A stretch of DNA of 64,000 nt. Origin: Cristatella mucedo (lineage: Eukaryota > Bryozoa > Phylactolaemata > Cristatellidae). Within the stretch, counting starts at the first letter, position 1. Each line of letters starts with the position of its first letter. The notes beneath the pieces are model-generated. The model made no database searches. It was not told the DNA's origin and saw nothing but the letters and a program-made list of their open reading frames with translations. The translations under genes were made by a program, and so were the position numbers. Location of the stretch: assembly GCA_009760855.2 (NCBI GenBank), contig WPIO01000006.1, forward strand, positions 9,223,001 through 9,287,000, given 5' to 3'. This document shows positions 47,790 to 60,002 of this stretch, piece after piece.

Positions 47790-48578
47790 ATCGCTTCCTC
47801 GCATAGCGAAGGTCGAAGACTCGAATGGCCCTATTCGACATGCTTCGACTGGAACTTTTGGCCGTGCTGCAGTGGCAGCGTTTTACGACTGCAAACCTAT
47901 TCCAAGCTGCTTACTTGGACTTAGTTCAGCTAGCCTTCAACGTCCGAAGGCAAGTCACTGCAAGCAGTCGTCTGTACCGCGTGGATGCGGAACAAGCCGG
48001 TCAGCTAGCCGTTAAAGGTCGCTCGGGATTGCATAGAAAATTTGCTCAGCTGAATGGCGCAGCCGGAGAATTCACTTTTCTCAATTCGCCTTCGAACGCT
48101 GACCCCTCCCCCCCTCAGTATGACCCCAGTAGTCGGCGCAGTCAAGAGCTGCAGTATTTGCATTATTTCAGATAGCATTTTGTCGTTGGTTTTTAAGGCA
48201 CGCTATGGCTTATGCGATTTTGACACGGATTCGGACTTGATGCGGATTGAGGGTCTGAGTGTGCAGTCCTCGACGCTGATGCTCCGCTGGCTTCGCAACC
48301 TCCTCTTTTTCACGTGGCCTCTGGTGACACAGCCTTCATTTTCTCATCATCACTGGCCAGATACGATTTTTGAGCGAGATTCACAGTTTGGCGAGCCTAA
48401 CATTCGAACGCACCCATCGCCCTCTGAAATGCAGCTTACCGCCAGTTATGAAGAATTGCTTCAAAACGTTTCAATGATAAATACCGCGGTACTTGCGAAG
48501 TATCTCTCCACTATGGTGAGCATCCGAAATGGTGATGCTGACAAAATCAGAATACAGATTCAGTTTAGAAATGATTAA
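47790..48578 (+). pseudogene. Coding-like stretch, identity uncertain, one frame break
   Basis: Two long plus frames continue each other. The first (ATG at 47825) runs to 48175 and includes MALFDMLRLELLAVLQWQRF, ANLFQAAYLDLVQLAFNVRR and GRSGLHRKFAQLNG. At about 48170 the sense moves to the next frame, with SILSLVFKARYGLCDFDTDS, STLMLRWLRNLLFFTWPL and SYEELLQNVSMINTAVLAKY, ending at 48578. A good acceptor-like CTTCCTCGCATAG precedes it. The break at the ATTATTTCAG could be a frameshift or a very short intron. A weak likeness to the Mediator tail subunit MED16 was considered from memory and is unproven. It could be an exon, a retrocopy or a pseudogene. Confidence 0.4.
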
Positions 48579-50150
48579 TACAAAAATCGGTTAAATAAAG
48601 AGATTAATTAGGAAAAGTTTAATGCTTAAAAATAAACTCTGTCAGAGTGGTAAAAATACACTACAAAGACATGAACCTGGCAAAAATGGCACTACAAACG
48701 TATAACCTACTTTAAAAATACATGAAATATCTCTCTAGACTGTCTTACTTCGCAGTTGCTGGTGACTTTATAGACGTTATAGTCGTCTCTTTCTACTGAC
48801 GCTACCGGCATCAGCAGCGCCGAAGTCAGTCCAGTTAATTTCGCTTACAGCTCCGCTGGCGTGCTGCTGTTAGGCGCAGGCTCTAGTTGACACCCGGCCT
48901 TTAAAGACCCTTACTTTTTTGTTCTCTACATGCTCAATGATATAAGGCTTCTACAATTATTCGTGTAATTAAATATTGAAATGCGAGTGGATATATTTTG
49001 CAGCGTTATTAGCTCTCGAAAATCGTCTGTCGACTGGGTTAGACATTTAGGATTCTAAAGTATTTGCAAGCTTGCCAGTTCTTCTCAGTGTTCTATTCCC
49101 TGAGATGCGTTCGAAGCATCATATATATATGCTCTGGGTGCTAAGAGCGCTCCGGTTTTTGCTAGAGCCAACAGGTGAGGCTTAGCAAGTGTCGTTGGGC
49201 GTGGCTGATATGAGTGTGGCACTTGCATTCGAACGCCGTTGCTACAGGTTCCACCTAAAAGCCCCTCGCTATTTTCGAAGTGGACAGATAACCTCGAAAT
49301 TTTGGGCAACCATTTGGATTAAAGGATTGCAATTTGACGACGGGCAACTTCCTAAACGTATGTAAATTGCCTTCGCCCCAATTCCTCGTCATAGGAAAAC
49401 TTGGAGCCTGTAGCCGGATCAAGCGAATCTGCTCTCTTAATTGAAAGTGCTGCAGTATAACAATCATCACTATTCTTTGTAGTTTAATTATTATTGTTGT
49501 AAGCTCCTTCATTATTGAGATTTTTATCTATAGAAACCTGCGAAATCAAGCGCTATCGCTTTCATGCCCTAAAGTTTTTGGATCCTTTAGATATGTGTTT
49601 CTCACCACTCTGTGTAAGGGGAAAAATGCCTCGAGTTCACGTAACACCAATGCAACTCTCCACGAAACACGAACTTAATATTGTAGGCCTTTATATTGCC
49701 GGAAAATAGTTCTAACCAAGCAGTATTTTCCTCAGTTGTATTAAATCAAGGTCTGCCGTTAGTCAAGAGTTATGAGGAGTATGAAAGCCACCGTCGTACT
49801 GCCAATGCTTTTATTTTATTTCAGGGAATTTTGGTGTAGGCACTTAGTGACAATTAAGTTTAACAATAAATCCTATTAGAGGTAATTACGGCAAACCTTT
49901 TAATGTCAGGCTACTGGGCTGTGCAATAGAAATATTTCTGTGGCACCGCATTGCTTCTTGCGAAGTAGAGGCAGGCCCTATCAAATCTACTGCGAGACGG
50001 CGACTTGCAAATTCAAGTTTATCGGAGTGAGCCCTACATAATAATAACAATAATATTATTAACTAAGCCATTGGTATACCTTACTATAGAGGCTAGTCAG
50101 TATTTCAGTCTCTTTACAACTCTTTGCAAGAGAAAGAATGTGCATGACCC
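48579..50150. other. No feature seen
   Basis: AT-rich sequence with only short chance frames. Confidence 0.45.
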
Positions 50151-50154
50151 CAAA

Positions 50155-51880
50155 TGACTGAAATTTATCTCTCAATCAAAGAAGACTACTACTCCTCTAG
50201 ACCCTATTTTCACTGTCCTACTTCTGCGAGGCTTAGATCTGCGACTGCCAGGCGGAACTAAAATAACAAATATGTCCTTAGCCTCAAGCTGGTCCCTGAA
50301 CTTTCAAAAAGGTTGTTGTGAGGCCACTGATTAAGAAGTCAACGCTAGACCAAAAAGACTTAAGCAGTTTCTTTCCAGTCTCTCTTCTCCCTATCTTATC
50401 AAAGACACTGGAACAAGTTGTGGCGGACCAACCGAACTTTTTTATTTGAGACCTCAAACCTAGCATGTAAGCTCTAGTCTAGGTTTAGAGCTAATCGCTC
50501 TACAGAGTCAGCATTGCTTCGGATGTATAACGACCTTCTCATGAATGCAGACTTGGGAAAAGTCTCTCTGCTTGCTCTGCGTGATCTTTCGGCAGCATTT
50601 GATACTAGTAATCACAAAGTCCTTCTTGAGCGTCTCATATCTGGCCTGGGCATCACTGTCACTGCACTGAAATGGGGTCGGGTCCTATTTCAGTGGGAGA
50701 CTCCAGAGTATTGATGTGAATGGACATAGAACAGCCGAGGAACCACTTAGGTATGGGATAACTCAGGGCTCTATGCTCGGTCCGCTTCTTGTCACAGTTT
50801 GTACTCTGCCTCTTCCCGATCTAATCGCCAAGCACAACCTAGGCTTCGCTGCTTCCACTTCTATGCAGATGAAACTTAGTTGTACCTCTGCTTTGATCCA
50901 CCCCAGCCCTCCAGCGAGTCAAATGCTCTCAACTTCCTTGCTGCGTTTATTGCTGACATCCTCACATGGATGGCAGCAGTGTTGAATGACGACAAAACCA
51001 ACTTACTAGTTATTGCCACTCCAAGTATGATTCGGAAATTGGAAAAACTGACGCTCAAAATCGGCTCCGCCAGCATATCTACTGTTGAATCTGCACGAAA
51101 GCTAGGTGTTATGTTCCAAAGCGACCTTTCATACGACGACCACATCAGCTCCACAATCAAGTCCACCTACTTTCTGTTACATAACATTGCCAATATTAGA
51201 GGTTGCCTAGACAGGGAGACTAAACCCAAAATAGTCCAGGCATTTGTGGCATCCTGTCTCAACTTCTATAACTCAGTGTGCTGGTCTGTGTGTCTGTGCA
51301 ATCAGGTGCTGACATTTGTACAAACTTCTGAAGCTAGGCTCATCTGTCGTGAGCGTTGCTACTGCCACATCACACCACTTTTCGGCTGATTGCACTGGCT
51401 CCCAATCAAGCAGCGCATCGACTTCAAGGTTCAGTCACTTAACTTTAGTTCCCTTCCTTCTCTGGTTCCAGCCTACCTATCAGATCTACTCCCCTACCAG
51501 GCGAAGAATCGCACAGCCCGCGTTTTGGAATCTAACCGTTTACCTATACCTCGTACAAACCTCACATCCTTTGGAGCCCGTGCCTTTAGTTCGTATGCTC
51601 CAAAGGCCTGGAACTCATTCCCGACGCCTGTCACAACGTCCCTTGACATTACATCTAAAAAGAAGCTTAAACGCACCTGTTTTACAGCATTTGGTGGGTC
51701 TTGGTGATTCATTCTTCGCGTGCATGTACCTGCTTGCACAATACCTGCTGCTAGTTACCACCAAACACGTCACGACAAAACATTTGGGAATGCTTTCTAT
51801 ACAGCATCTATAAAGTGTCGAGAAAGAGACTCAGTTCTCTGAGGGAGTTATAGAAATGTATTATTATTATTATTATCGTG
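50155..51880 (+). mobile_element. L2-clade LINE family A, RT to tail, inactivated
   Basis: Frames give TESALLRMYNDLLMNADLGK-type, LLALRDLSAAFDTSNHKVLL, YGITQGSMLGPLL, LTSSHGW..., YLCFDPPQPSSE, TNLLVIATPSMIRKLEKLTL, SSYAPKAWNSF and the tail hairpin (AGAGACTCAGTTCTCTGAGGG near 51825-51845), then (ATT)n. Stops and frameshifts break it at several points. It is older than the copies at 1480 and 52690. Confidence 0.88.
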
Positions 51881-52169
51881 GATAACCGCTTATTATTAGA
51901 AACCAAAGCATCGTGCTTTGGCAGGCATTTAAAGTACAAAAGTATCATGCTAACATAAACCTGCAAAACTACGCCAAGTCTTGCGCCACTACTTCGTACG
52001 ACCCTCGATTCGCAAAACTCGCTTAACCGTGCACAGGCAAATATAGAACACAAAAAAGGTAGGTGCACTATGATAAAATGCTAAAGAATGTCACGATTGC
52101 CCTTAGTCAGAACAGGAACGATTTCAAAACGCACTACCGTATCATGAAAATTCACTCGGACAGATCAAA

Positions 52170-52675
52170 GATTGTGAGGAACGTTGGTTTTTAGCTTCTC
52201 TTCGTATGTCGTTAAGTCGGCAGATGCCATGATGTCAGTCGGTAGAGAGCTCCCAGCTTTAGAAGCATGGTAACTGTAGGTATGGTCTACAACAGATTTG
52301 AAGTTAGCTTGGGGTGCTGTAAGCGACCAGAGTCAAAAGCGCCACTGGCGTGACGGGAGACCTTGGGTGAAATTAATTCCAAAAGTAGGCAGCAGCGAAC
52401 GAATGAAGGGACCTAAAATGAGTTAAGAGATCTTGAAGTCGATCAACTGCTTGATAGGCAGCCAGTGCAGATTGGTGAGCATCGGTGTTATGCGGTAATT
52501 GTGCGGTTTGCAACAGAAATGCGTAGCTGCTGAGTTTTCACCAACGGCAACCCCATTATTGCACACACAGGAAGACCTATCTAAAAGTGGTGAGTCACAG
52601 AAGTCTAGTCGCGACGTCATGGATACACGGACCAGCTTGGTTGTGGTGCCTTTATTTACCTAAGGAAGTCCGAAT
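52170..52675 (-). mobile_element. LINE family A 3' fragment, antisense, old
   Basis: The minus strand shows TSRLDFCDSPLLDRSSCVCN, NSAATHFCCKPHNYRITPML and TNLHWLPIKQLIDFK, then degraded ORF end to about 52180. Confidence 0.8.
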
Positions 52676-52689
52676 TTTCGCGTAGGTGC

Positions 52690-53763
52690 AAGTAATAATA
52701 ATAATAACAATTCACTTGATAAAGCACCCTCAGAGAACTTAATCTCTCTCTAGGCGCTTTACATTTGCTGTAAAGTGAAATGCAATGGAATGGTAAGAAA
52801 AATCATGCTTGAAAAACAAACGAACTGAATAATATGGTTAGGGGTGACATGCACAGGGTCAGCATGCAAATGTGGTTAGTGGCAGCATGCACAGTATCAG
52901 CACGCATAAGCACATCAAGGACGAATCACAGGGACCCGCTAAATGCTGTCCTAAATAGGTGTGTTTTTAGGTTTCTTTTAAATGTGGTCAGGTCAGGGGA
53001 TGTTCTGACGCAGGTCGGGAGGGAGTTCCAGGCTTTGGGAGCATACGAACTAAATGCACGGTCTCCAAAGGATTTAAGGTTTGTATGAGGTATTTCTAGA
53101 CTGTTGGATTCCGAAAAGCGGGTGGTACGATGCTTGGCCTGATGGGGTAGTATATCTGACAGATAGGCTGGAGCCATAGAAGGAAGGGACCTAAAAGTGA
53201 GCGACAAAACCTTGAAGTCAATCCGTTGCTTGACTGGTAGCCAGTGCAGGTCGGCGAGAAGTGGAGTAATGTGGCAACTGCGACGCTCACGACAGACAAG
53301 CCTAGCTGCAGAGTTTTGCACCAGCTGCAATCGCCTGATCGCACATGCTGGTAGGCCAGTAAGAAGTGAGTTGCAGAAGTCGAGACGGGATGTCACGAAT
53401 GCATGGACCAACTTAGACGTGGTATCTTTATCTAAACAAGCCCGAATTTTAGCAATGTTATGAAGCTGAAAATAGGCAGATTTGACTGTGGAGCTGATAT
53501 GGTCGTTTAACGAGAGGTCGCTTTGGAATATGACACCTAGATTTCGAGCTGATTCGACAGGAGATATGCTGGCAGAGCCAATTTTGAGCGTCAGCCTTTC
53601 CAATTTCTGAATCACACTGGGTTTGCCCATAACAAGTAAGTTAGTTTTATCATCGTTAAGTTTTAGAAAATTTGCTGCCATCCATGTGCGGATGTCATCA
53701 ATGCATGCAGCTAGTGAGTTTAGAGAATTTGAGGTGCTCGAAGGCTGGGAGGGATCAAAGCGA
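52690..53763 (-). mobile_element. L2-clade LINE family A, antisense, 251-codon open end of ORF2
   Basis: The minus frame at 52926-53681 is intact from WMAANFLKLNDDKTNLLVMG to FRTAFSGSL. It differs from the translated copy at 1501-2397 at only about nine of 250 residues. The inverted tail and (ATT)n lie at 52690-52760. The 5' truncation falls at YLCFDPSQPSS, next to an 18-bp sense-strand scrap of the same family at 53764-53781. Confidence 0.93.
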
Positions 53764-53781
53764 AGGTGTTATGTTCCAAAG
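53764..53781 (+). other. 18-bp sense scrap of LINE A at an antisense junction
   Basis: AGGTGTTATGTTCCAAAG is the sense sequence of the GVMFQS codons (as at 51107-51124), but it lies between two antisense copies. It looks like filler copied in at a junction. Confidence 0.6.
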
Positions 53782-54105
53782 TAGGTAAGTTTCACTGTGG
53801 AGCTGCTAAACTAGCGACAAGTCGTTTCGGAAAAGCACATCCAGATTCTGGGCGGTGGATACACCAGATATGCTTGCAGATCCGATGAGAATTAGGCTTT
53901 CCAGGTTCTGATGAACAGTTATTTTGCCCATAATGAATTGGTAAGCTTGTTTTACGCAATGCAATTTCAGAATATTTGCTGCCATCCAAGTTAGAATGTC
54001 AGCAATGCATGGTGCAACGGACCTGAGAAATTTTGAGATGGCAGGAATGACCGAAGAGGAAGTACAGTTGCGTGCCTTTAGCTTCAAAATAAAAACTTAA
54101 AAGGC
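53782..54105 (-). mobile_element. LINE family A middle fragment, antisense, old
   Basis: The minus frame reads LRSVAPCIADILTWMAANIL with KLHCVKQAYQFIMGK and SASISGVSTAQNLDVLFRND, a diverged form of the family. Confidence 0.8.
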
Positions 54106-54109
54106 TCAC

Positions 54110-54400
54110 TGATTTATCTTTTTACTTTGCAACTCTTCGAATTCTCCTATTGAGCAAAGACCTGTTGTATAAAGGCTCTGGTGGCAGCTGTTCTTGTGGA
54201 GTCTCTCGGAGACAGGAGCACGGACGTGAGTGGTACTTGAGACTATCTTGATTCCCTCAACGCGTACATATACGAGCTGGCTGACTCACCGCAGATGGAG
54301 GAGTGCATCTGCGTCGGGCAACATCCTTACATCAAAGGCCGGACGCTGCACCTAGTCAATTGCCCGACCACCTGCTTCAGGCGGGCATACATTAATGTAA
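54110..54400 (+). CDS. Lectin-like (F5/8-type, FTP) exon-like fragment inside a LINE
   Basis: The plus frame YLDSLNAYIYELADSPQMEE then CICVGQHPYIKGRTLHLVNC and PTTCFRRAYIN ends at AAT|GTAAGGGC, a good donor. The C...G..KGRTL.L.CP....R.Y..V pattern resembles the C-terminus of fucolectin/tachylectin (FTP) F5/8-type domains, by recollection of the family pattern. A stop (TGA) lies just before DYLDS and the acceptor is unclear. It sits between two antisense LINE pieces that would be contiguous in an intact element, so it is inserted or is a gene remnant. Confidence 0.35.
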
Positions 54401-54870
54401 GGGCGCTTCGCTAATTACAACAGCAGAAGCCGCAGGCCCACACAGAAGACCTAAACAATTGCTAAACGGTGCTGAGATGCTGAGGCAAGACGATAGATGC
54501 TCAAATGCGAGGTTTTTTATCAATAGCATCGAATGCTGCCTATATATCCTGAAAACTAGCATGTATCTGTACCTAAATCGCATTCCTGTGAACGTCCTCA
54601 TACACTCGCAGCACTAACTCAGTGGAGTGATTTTCTACAAATTCCGAAGACAACTCATTTGCTATGCTTGAAGTTTGAATCTTAGGGATTACCTGGTCTG
54701 CCGCCGAGAGTTCCAGTGTTTTCCAGAGGAATGGCGGCAGGGAGATTGGTCGGATGTTGCTCAAGTTCTGCTGTAGTTTTGACTTCTTAATAAGTGGCTG
54801 ACTATAGCTTTATTTAAAGGTTCAGAGATGCAACCTGAGGTCGATGCCAGGTCTACTTGATTAATTTGGC
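54401..54870 (-). mobile_element. LINE family A RT fragment, antisense, old
   Basis: The minus strand reads NIRPISLPPFLWKTLELSAA, NHSTELVLRVYEDVHRNAI and a DIQAAFDAIDKK-like block, the fingers and palm of the RT. Confidence 0.8.
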
Positions 54871-55499
54871 AGGGCAACAATAAATTAAGTCATCTTAGAA
54901 AAAAGAAAGTAAGTATGTGGTCAAAAAGGCTACTACTTTTCTTAGATGTTAATTAATTTCGAGACAATTGTAGCACTGACAGAGTTAAAGTTTGAGTGCG
55001 AAGACGAGCAAAGAATGCAGTATGAAGACTCTAGGAACGATTTCAAGATGGGTACTTACTCTTTGATCTTGTTCATCTTGGTGACAAAGAATCTAGAAAA
55101 ACGACCCGCTCGATCATCGAAAGCCCCGTTATGTATGGTACTGGCTGCAAATGGGTTTAAGGAAATGGTTTATAGACGTAATCAGAATTCTTGGATTGTG
55201 CGTCTGCGATTGCACTATCTTCTTAATGAAGCTAGACTTAGACCTGACAATGATATATTGATATGACCTTCAATAACTCAAGCATGCCATTCCATTGACG
55301 ACCTGTCAGGATTTTGCGTGTGCTTTTTAAGATTGTGCTGTGTATTCCTAGCTTATTTAACATCCAAAGTAAACCATTACAAATATTGGCGAGGGCATTC
55401 ATTGTGCTTAGTCAAATGAGCTAACTCTTCTAAAAAAAAGCATACGTTATGTAGTAGCATTCTGCCAATAAAGGTCGGTCAGACGAATAATTAAGCAGA
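54871..55499. other. Unassigned
   Basis: A plus-strand open stretch at 54946-55266 has no recognised motif. Following sequence may be a very old LINE end. Confidence 0.35.
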
Positions 55500-56260
55500 C
55501 GGAGCAAGGAAGACATTTTTTGTGCGTATCAATTATCGTATCAGCTTCAATCGCGAGGTTCTACGGAGTTCTGAGATTCGAAGGCAACTTTTTATATCGA
55601 GGGGAGACATACCGAAGAGAGTTAGAGGTCAATATGTGGTCCGATGTGTTGAAATGGGTAATAGCAGGAGTTGACAGCGTTCAATCATGGGAAAATATCT
55701 GATCGAGAGTGGGTCTTTTGGTGTTAATTGGACCAGGCTCACGAATGACTAGAGAACATTTATCAGTCAGATAGCAAAATTTGGCTCGTAAAATCAGTAT
55801 GGTCGCCGAAACAAATGTTGAAGTCATTCAGTAAAACGAGGGGACGACGACTTCTGGAAGACGGGACCGAATTATGACCGGGAAAATTGGAAAACAGCAT
55901 ATCTTGGTAGATGTCTGGGGGTACTATGGATGACTACCGCCAGGGGCCACTGGGGGTTGCAGGAACTCAGTGCAAGAGAGTCAAAGGACTGATTCAAGGG
56001 GACCGCAATGGCCTTAAAACTCTCAGCGAATAACTCAATGCAACGGCTACTTCGCCGCCAGTTCCTTAATGGACCTAGGGTTGTGAAAGAAAGAAAAGCC
56101 TATAGTGGGGTGCGGCATCGATTACGGTCGGGCAGTAAGTGGATTTCAGCCAGGAGCAAAGGTCAAGGCAAACGAATAAAAATAAAGTTGCGAGATCTTT
56201 TGTGGGCTTGATGACGATTAGGTTGGAGTAATTCACTGCAGCGCTCGAGTGAGATCGACA
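55500..56260 (-). mobile_element. LINE endonuclease fragment, antisense, old
   Basis: Minus-strand pieces such as LTDKCSLVIREPGPINTKRP with TLDQIF, preceded by a QPPVAPGG...YPQTSTKICC stretch, are in the order of an APE-type endonuclease (Y.PP ... loop ... HTLDLVF). Frameshifts prevent assigning a family. Confidence 0.55.
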
Positions 56261-56330
56261 CGCTGAGTGAGCGGTCTGAATCACCGTGTGAAGTGGCGTA
56301 GACTCGCCCCATGCCCTTCACCTACTTCGC

Positions 56331-56774
56331 TTGTTACTACTTCACGTTACCTACTTCACCTACTTCGCCTTGTCCTCCGGTGGAAGATACTCAGTTAAAA
56401 ACGCTAGTATGGGTAACGGCACTCAGAAATGCATTTTAAATGGTAATATGGAAACGACACTGGGCATGCGCGAGAGCACAAGAAGAGCATGGCCGCCGCT
56501 CAAGTTCGGCGAAACGCTATTAGCGGCAGGCATGGGTTTGGGGGCGTATACTGACAGAACGTGGAACCACATGCCGACACAGCGCTGGCAAAAGTCCGCG
56601 CAGATAGAGCTGCAGGCGCCGAGACACAAACTGATAAGACGGCTGGCTCGAACGAACCTGCCGACAAGACAGCAGGTGCTGATACAAATGGAAACGGAAC
56701 GGCGGGCTCAAATTTCCAAATTCTCAAAATCTCAAATTCCAATTTTATCACTCGTAGGGAACATTGAAATTTAA
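56331..56774 (+). other. Open stretch with degenerate DKTAG repeats
   Basis: Two overlapping plus frames are open. One contains ETQTDKTAGSNEPADKTAGA followed by DTNGNGTAGSN, a degenerate tandem of about 10 codons. It could be a LINE ORF1 or gag-like linker, or a chance minisatellite. Confidence 0.3.
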
Positions 56775-57039
56775 GAATTCAGTACGGTGAGTAAACTCGA
56801 GTCGCACTAGACCAGCCGGAAGGAACCCGCAAATCTAAGCCGGCGCTAAAAATTAAGAGAAACACGCTGCGAAAAAAAGACGAAGGACTGACCGGCATGT
56901 AGAGCAGGTGAACGATAAACTCTGCGAGGCTCTAGATGCTCACAATGAATCACACATGCTCAGGAATTTTATGGACGGTGCTAGTACGTAGCTAAGGATT
57001 GCCAAATCAAGTCGTTTTTCGCAATAAGAGAAGCAGACG

Positions 57040-57513
57040 TCACTCAGACCTGACGTAGGAAGGAGTTGGCGTATATTGTACCGTTGTCCAAGCTCTTACG
57101 AGCCTCGAGTACTGAAGCATATATAGCTGAGACGTATTTAAAGATATGTGTTCGCTCGTTTTTACTGTGTGCATAAGAAAACGTTTGCTCGCGGACGGAA
57201 GATTAATGCCACTTGTACCTGCCATCCGGTCGGCTTGCACTTCCGGGTCCGCCGTCCAGTCAGCCTTTTCTATCAGGCCTGCGCCGACTGCCATCGGAGC
57301 TTCGCCGTCTCTTAGTGACCTTACCATTCTATACAATCGTGTGGCAATATGATCACTTTCATAGCACCTGCCAAATGCACGCTTGAGTGACGCTGCTTCT
57401 GCCAGGGCTAGTGAGTTGGTTGCCGACCAGGAGAAGCCCAGACGAAGCAAGCCAGGGGCAAGTCTCCAATATTTCCAGCCTTTTCTCAAGGCACACAGCT
57501 CTTCCCCGTGCAC
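57040..57513 (-). other. Long minus open frame, unrecognised
   Basis: 157 codons with coding-like composition (WKYWRLAPGLLRLGFSWSAT, SLKRAFGRCYESDHIATRLY, RSLRDGEAPMAVGAGLIEKA). The first codon is GTG, preceded in frame by TGA, so an exon or degraded element is more likely than a full gene. Possible donors are GAATG|GTAAGG and GGCAG|GTACAAG. No family could be named. Confidence 0.35.
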
Positions 57514-57788
57514 AATAGCGAATCACTCAAACCAATAGGTCATCAGACGTACGGAATCCCGGCGGCCACTCTGAAAGTGTGGGCAACGAGTGCGCGTTCG
57601 GTGTGCAATAAACTTCTAGCAACACGAGACACGAATCGTGACAACGCGTTTGACTAGTTTGCTACGACGGTGACCTGGCTGAAATTCATTAACGACCCGA
57701 CCGTAACCAGCTCACTCCCTACTTGCCTTTCTTTCCTTTACACCCCGAGGTTAGAACGAAAGAAGAATGACCAGCCTTTGTCCCTCGC

Positions 57789-58010
<222 letters not shown>

Positions 58011-58197
58011 TCGATTAGAGGGAAAAACGAGCCGCAACGCTCCTCAGTACCTGACCTAGTGATCCAATGGCGATGTAACGGACCATTTTCATAGCTTGGT
58101 CAGCCACGTAGAAGAGATCACATAGTCCATCCCCCATAGCAACATCGCTGCTGGACTCATCGCCACCCGCTCGTTGCTTTACCTCAATGTTGACCTA

Positions 58198-58345
58198 TAG
58201 TGTTAGCCCATGGGTCAGGTGCTGGCTCTTCACGATCCGGGTCGTAGGTTCGATTGTTGCAAAGAGCGATCCTTCAATGCCTACTGTAAGAGGTGGCAAT
58301 AACGGTCAAGGCACGCATGCCGCTATATCAAAGAGGCTTTTAAAT
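58198..58345 (+). mobile_element. SINE A, old copy
   Basis: GGGTCAGGTGCTGGCTCTTCACGATCCGGGTCGTAGGTTCGATTGTTGC, GAGCGATCCTTCAATGCC and GGCACGCATGCCGCTATATCAAAGAGGC follow the family order. Confidence 0.75.
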
Positions 58346-58529
58346 TGGCTTACTTTTTTATGTTCAAGCCTACCACTATCGACTACATCTCGAAGTTTTC
58401 TCACACTCTAAGAAGTCTAGTAGCCATCTAGACTCCATATCCTCTGCTCTCCTTCTGAGCTGGATTGATTAGCTACTGTCTTTCATGACTAACAAAATAT
58501 ACATGTCCCATACTCAAGTCGTTTGCCTG

Positions 58530-59010
58530 CGATCTCCTAAAAGGCTGTTGTTGAGCCGGTCATTGAGAAATCGACATAAGGCCAGCAGAACTTTTACAAT
58601 ATCAGCCAAGTCTTCATTCTGCCGTTCCAACAAATGACACTGAAACCATGTTTTGCCTTGCACCGCCTGGTTTCCTGATTAATTCATTTAGCTGTACATT
58701 AGAAAACCTCTGATTCATTGAAGAACTTCAGTTCGCATGCTCCCCAAACCTTGTACTCAATTCCCGGAGATTTCGAGGCACTCCCCGACTTGAAGATATT
58801 TAAAATGAGGCAAAAGCCTACCGATTTAAGAAATGTTGTAAGCTCCAACGGTTGGCTTCATTTGAATGACTAATCTTTTGTGTACTTTGCATACTGACTG
58901 TGCACATTTTATCACTAACCATTTGACATTCTTCCTTTCCAGCATATATAAAGGGCCAAGAAAGAGATTAGGTTCTCTAAGGGTTCTATACAAACGATTT
59001 TTTATTATAA
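58530..59010 (+). mobile_element. LINE family A, internally deleted
   Basis: It starts in RT fingers (AAAGGCTGTTGTTGAGCCGGTCATTGAGAAATCGAC), then jumps to the ORF end (RTSVRMLPKPCTQFPEIS-like, GACTTGAAGATATTTAAAATGAGG) and the tail hairpin (AAGAAAGAGATTAGGTTCTCTAAGGG). Confidence 0.75.
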
Positions 59011-59469
59011 TTGCTTTCAATAATTTTTAGGATATCGAAACCAGATCAGATCTTTTTCTGTAATAACGAGATTGTCTTTTAACAGTGGTACCCTTTGGCA
59101 GTTGAAGATCGAACCATGTATAAACTACACACAAATGCCTATGTATAGCAATATGTCGCTAGACCTCGTCAATCGCCACGAACGAAGAGCAGTAGCAACC
59201 CCTTCCAAAATCCACGGCTAGTCTGGCTGAAAATTCTTAGCTTGCTTTACTACTTAAATTCACTTCCGTAGTCCTTCTCGGCTCTTGGATTGGAAGAAAA
59301 AAAGGTGCCATGACACCTAATTTGGCTATGGTACGAGCGTATTGTGGGATTAGCTGAGCAACGTACAGCATGTACATTCTCATTATTCGTACGTCAGCGC
59401 TATCTGATACCGCAATAAACATCCGGCCGTAGCTCGGCAATCTTGACAAGTTGTCTCCCTAGTTTCCGC
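59011..59469. other. No feature seen
   Basis: No repeat or coding signal recognised. Confidence 0.4.
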
Positions 59470-59776
59470 GACACTTCAACCCCTGTACACGAGCTTTGCC
59501 GGCAACGACAACTATTCTCCTACTGCCGACTATGGCACATCCTTTTCAGAGGTCCTGAGCTGCTACTTCTATGCTACTCACTACCTCAACTGCTCTCCTG
59601 ACTCTGCTAAGCTTCCCACTTTCTCTTTGTTGTGTGAGACGAAGTCTGTTGGCTACGGAATGCGTACCGAAAGCCGCGTAGACTGTGAGTTTCGCTATAC
59701 AAAACTCTCCTGCGTAACACCCACGTGGTCTTTATGACTTTGTGGAGTTACAGACGGAGATACATTACATTACGAC
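59470..59776 (+). mobile_element. LINE family B 3' end, sense
   Basis: Codes DYGTSFSEVLSCYFYATHYL-like, NCSPDSAKLPTFSLLCETKS and SVGYGMRTESR in sense, and ends GGAGTTACAGACGGAGATACATTACATTACG. Confidence 0.85.
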
Positions 59777-60002
59777 GTCCAATTAGTGCCAAGCTCTGCT
59801 TGCTGCTCAATAAGAGTTGCTGGAAGCATCCCTAATGCATGCAAGCATGCCCTGGCCGCCCACCAAGCCAAGTCGGTTGCTAATATGGATTGTTTTGGGT
59901 AAGCTTTCGCTTAAGGCTGGTGATGAGTGGATGGGAGCACTGGATTGCCTAGCAGCCCATACCAACCAACGTGCTCTCTTGCTCACTGCTCACTCATTTC
60001 CT

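Noticed and set aside
57550-57660. AATAAACTTC...ACGAATCGTGACAACGCG as an LTR end and primer-binding site
   Set aside because: No partner LTR or recognised gag-pol nearby; too little to support it.
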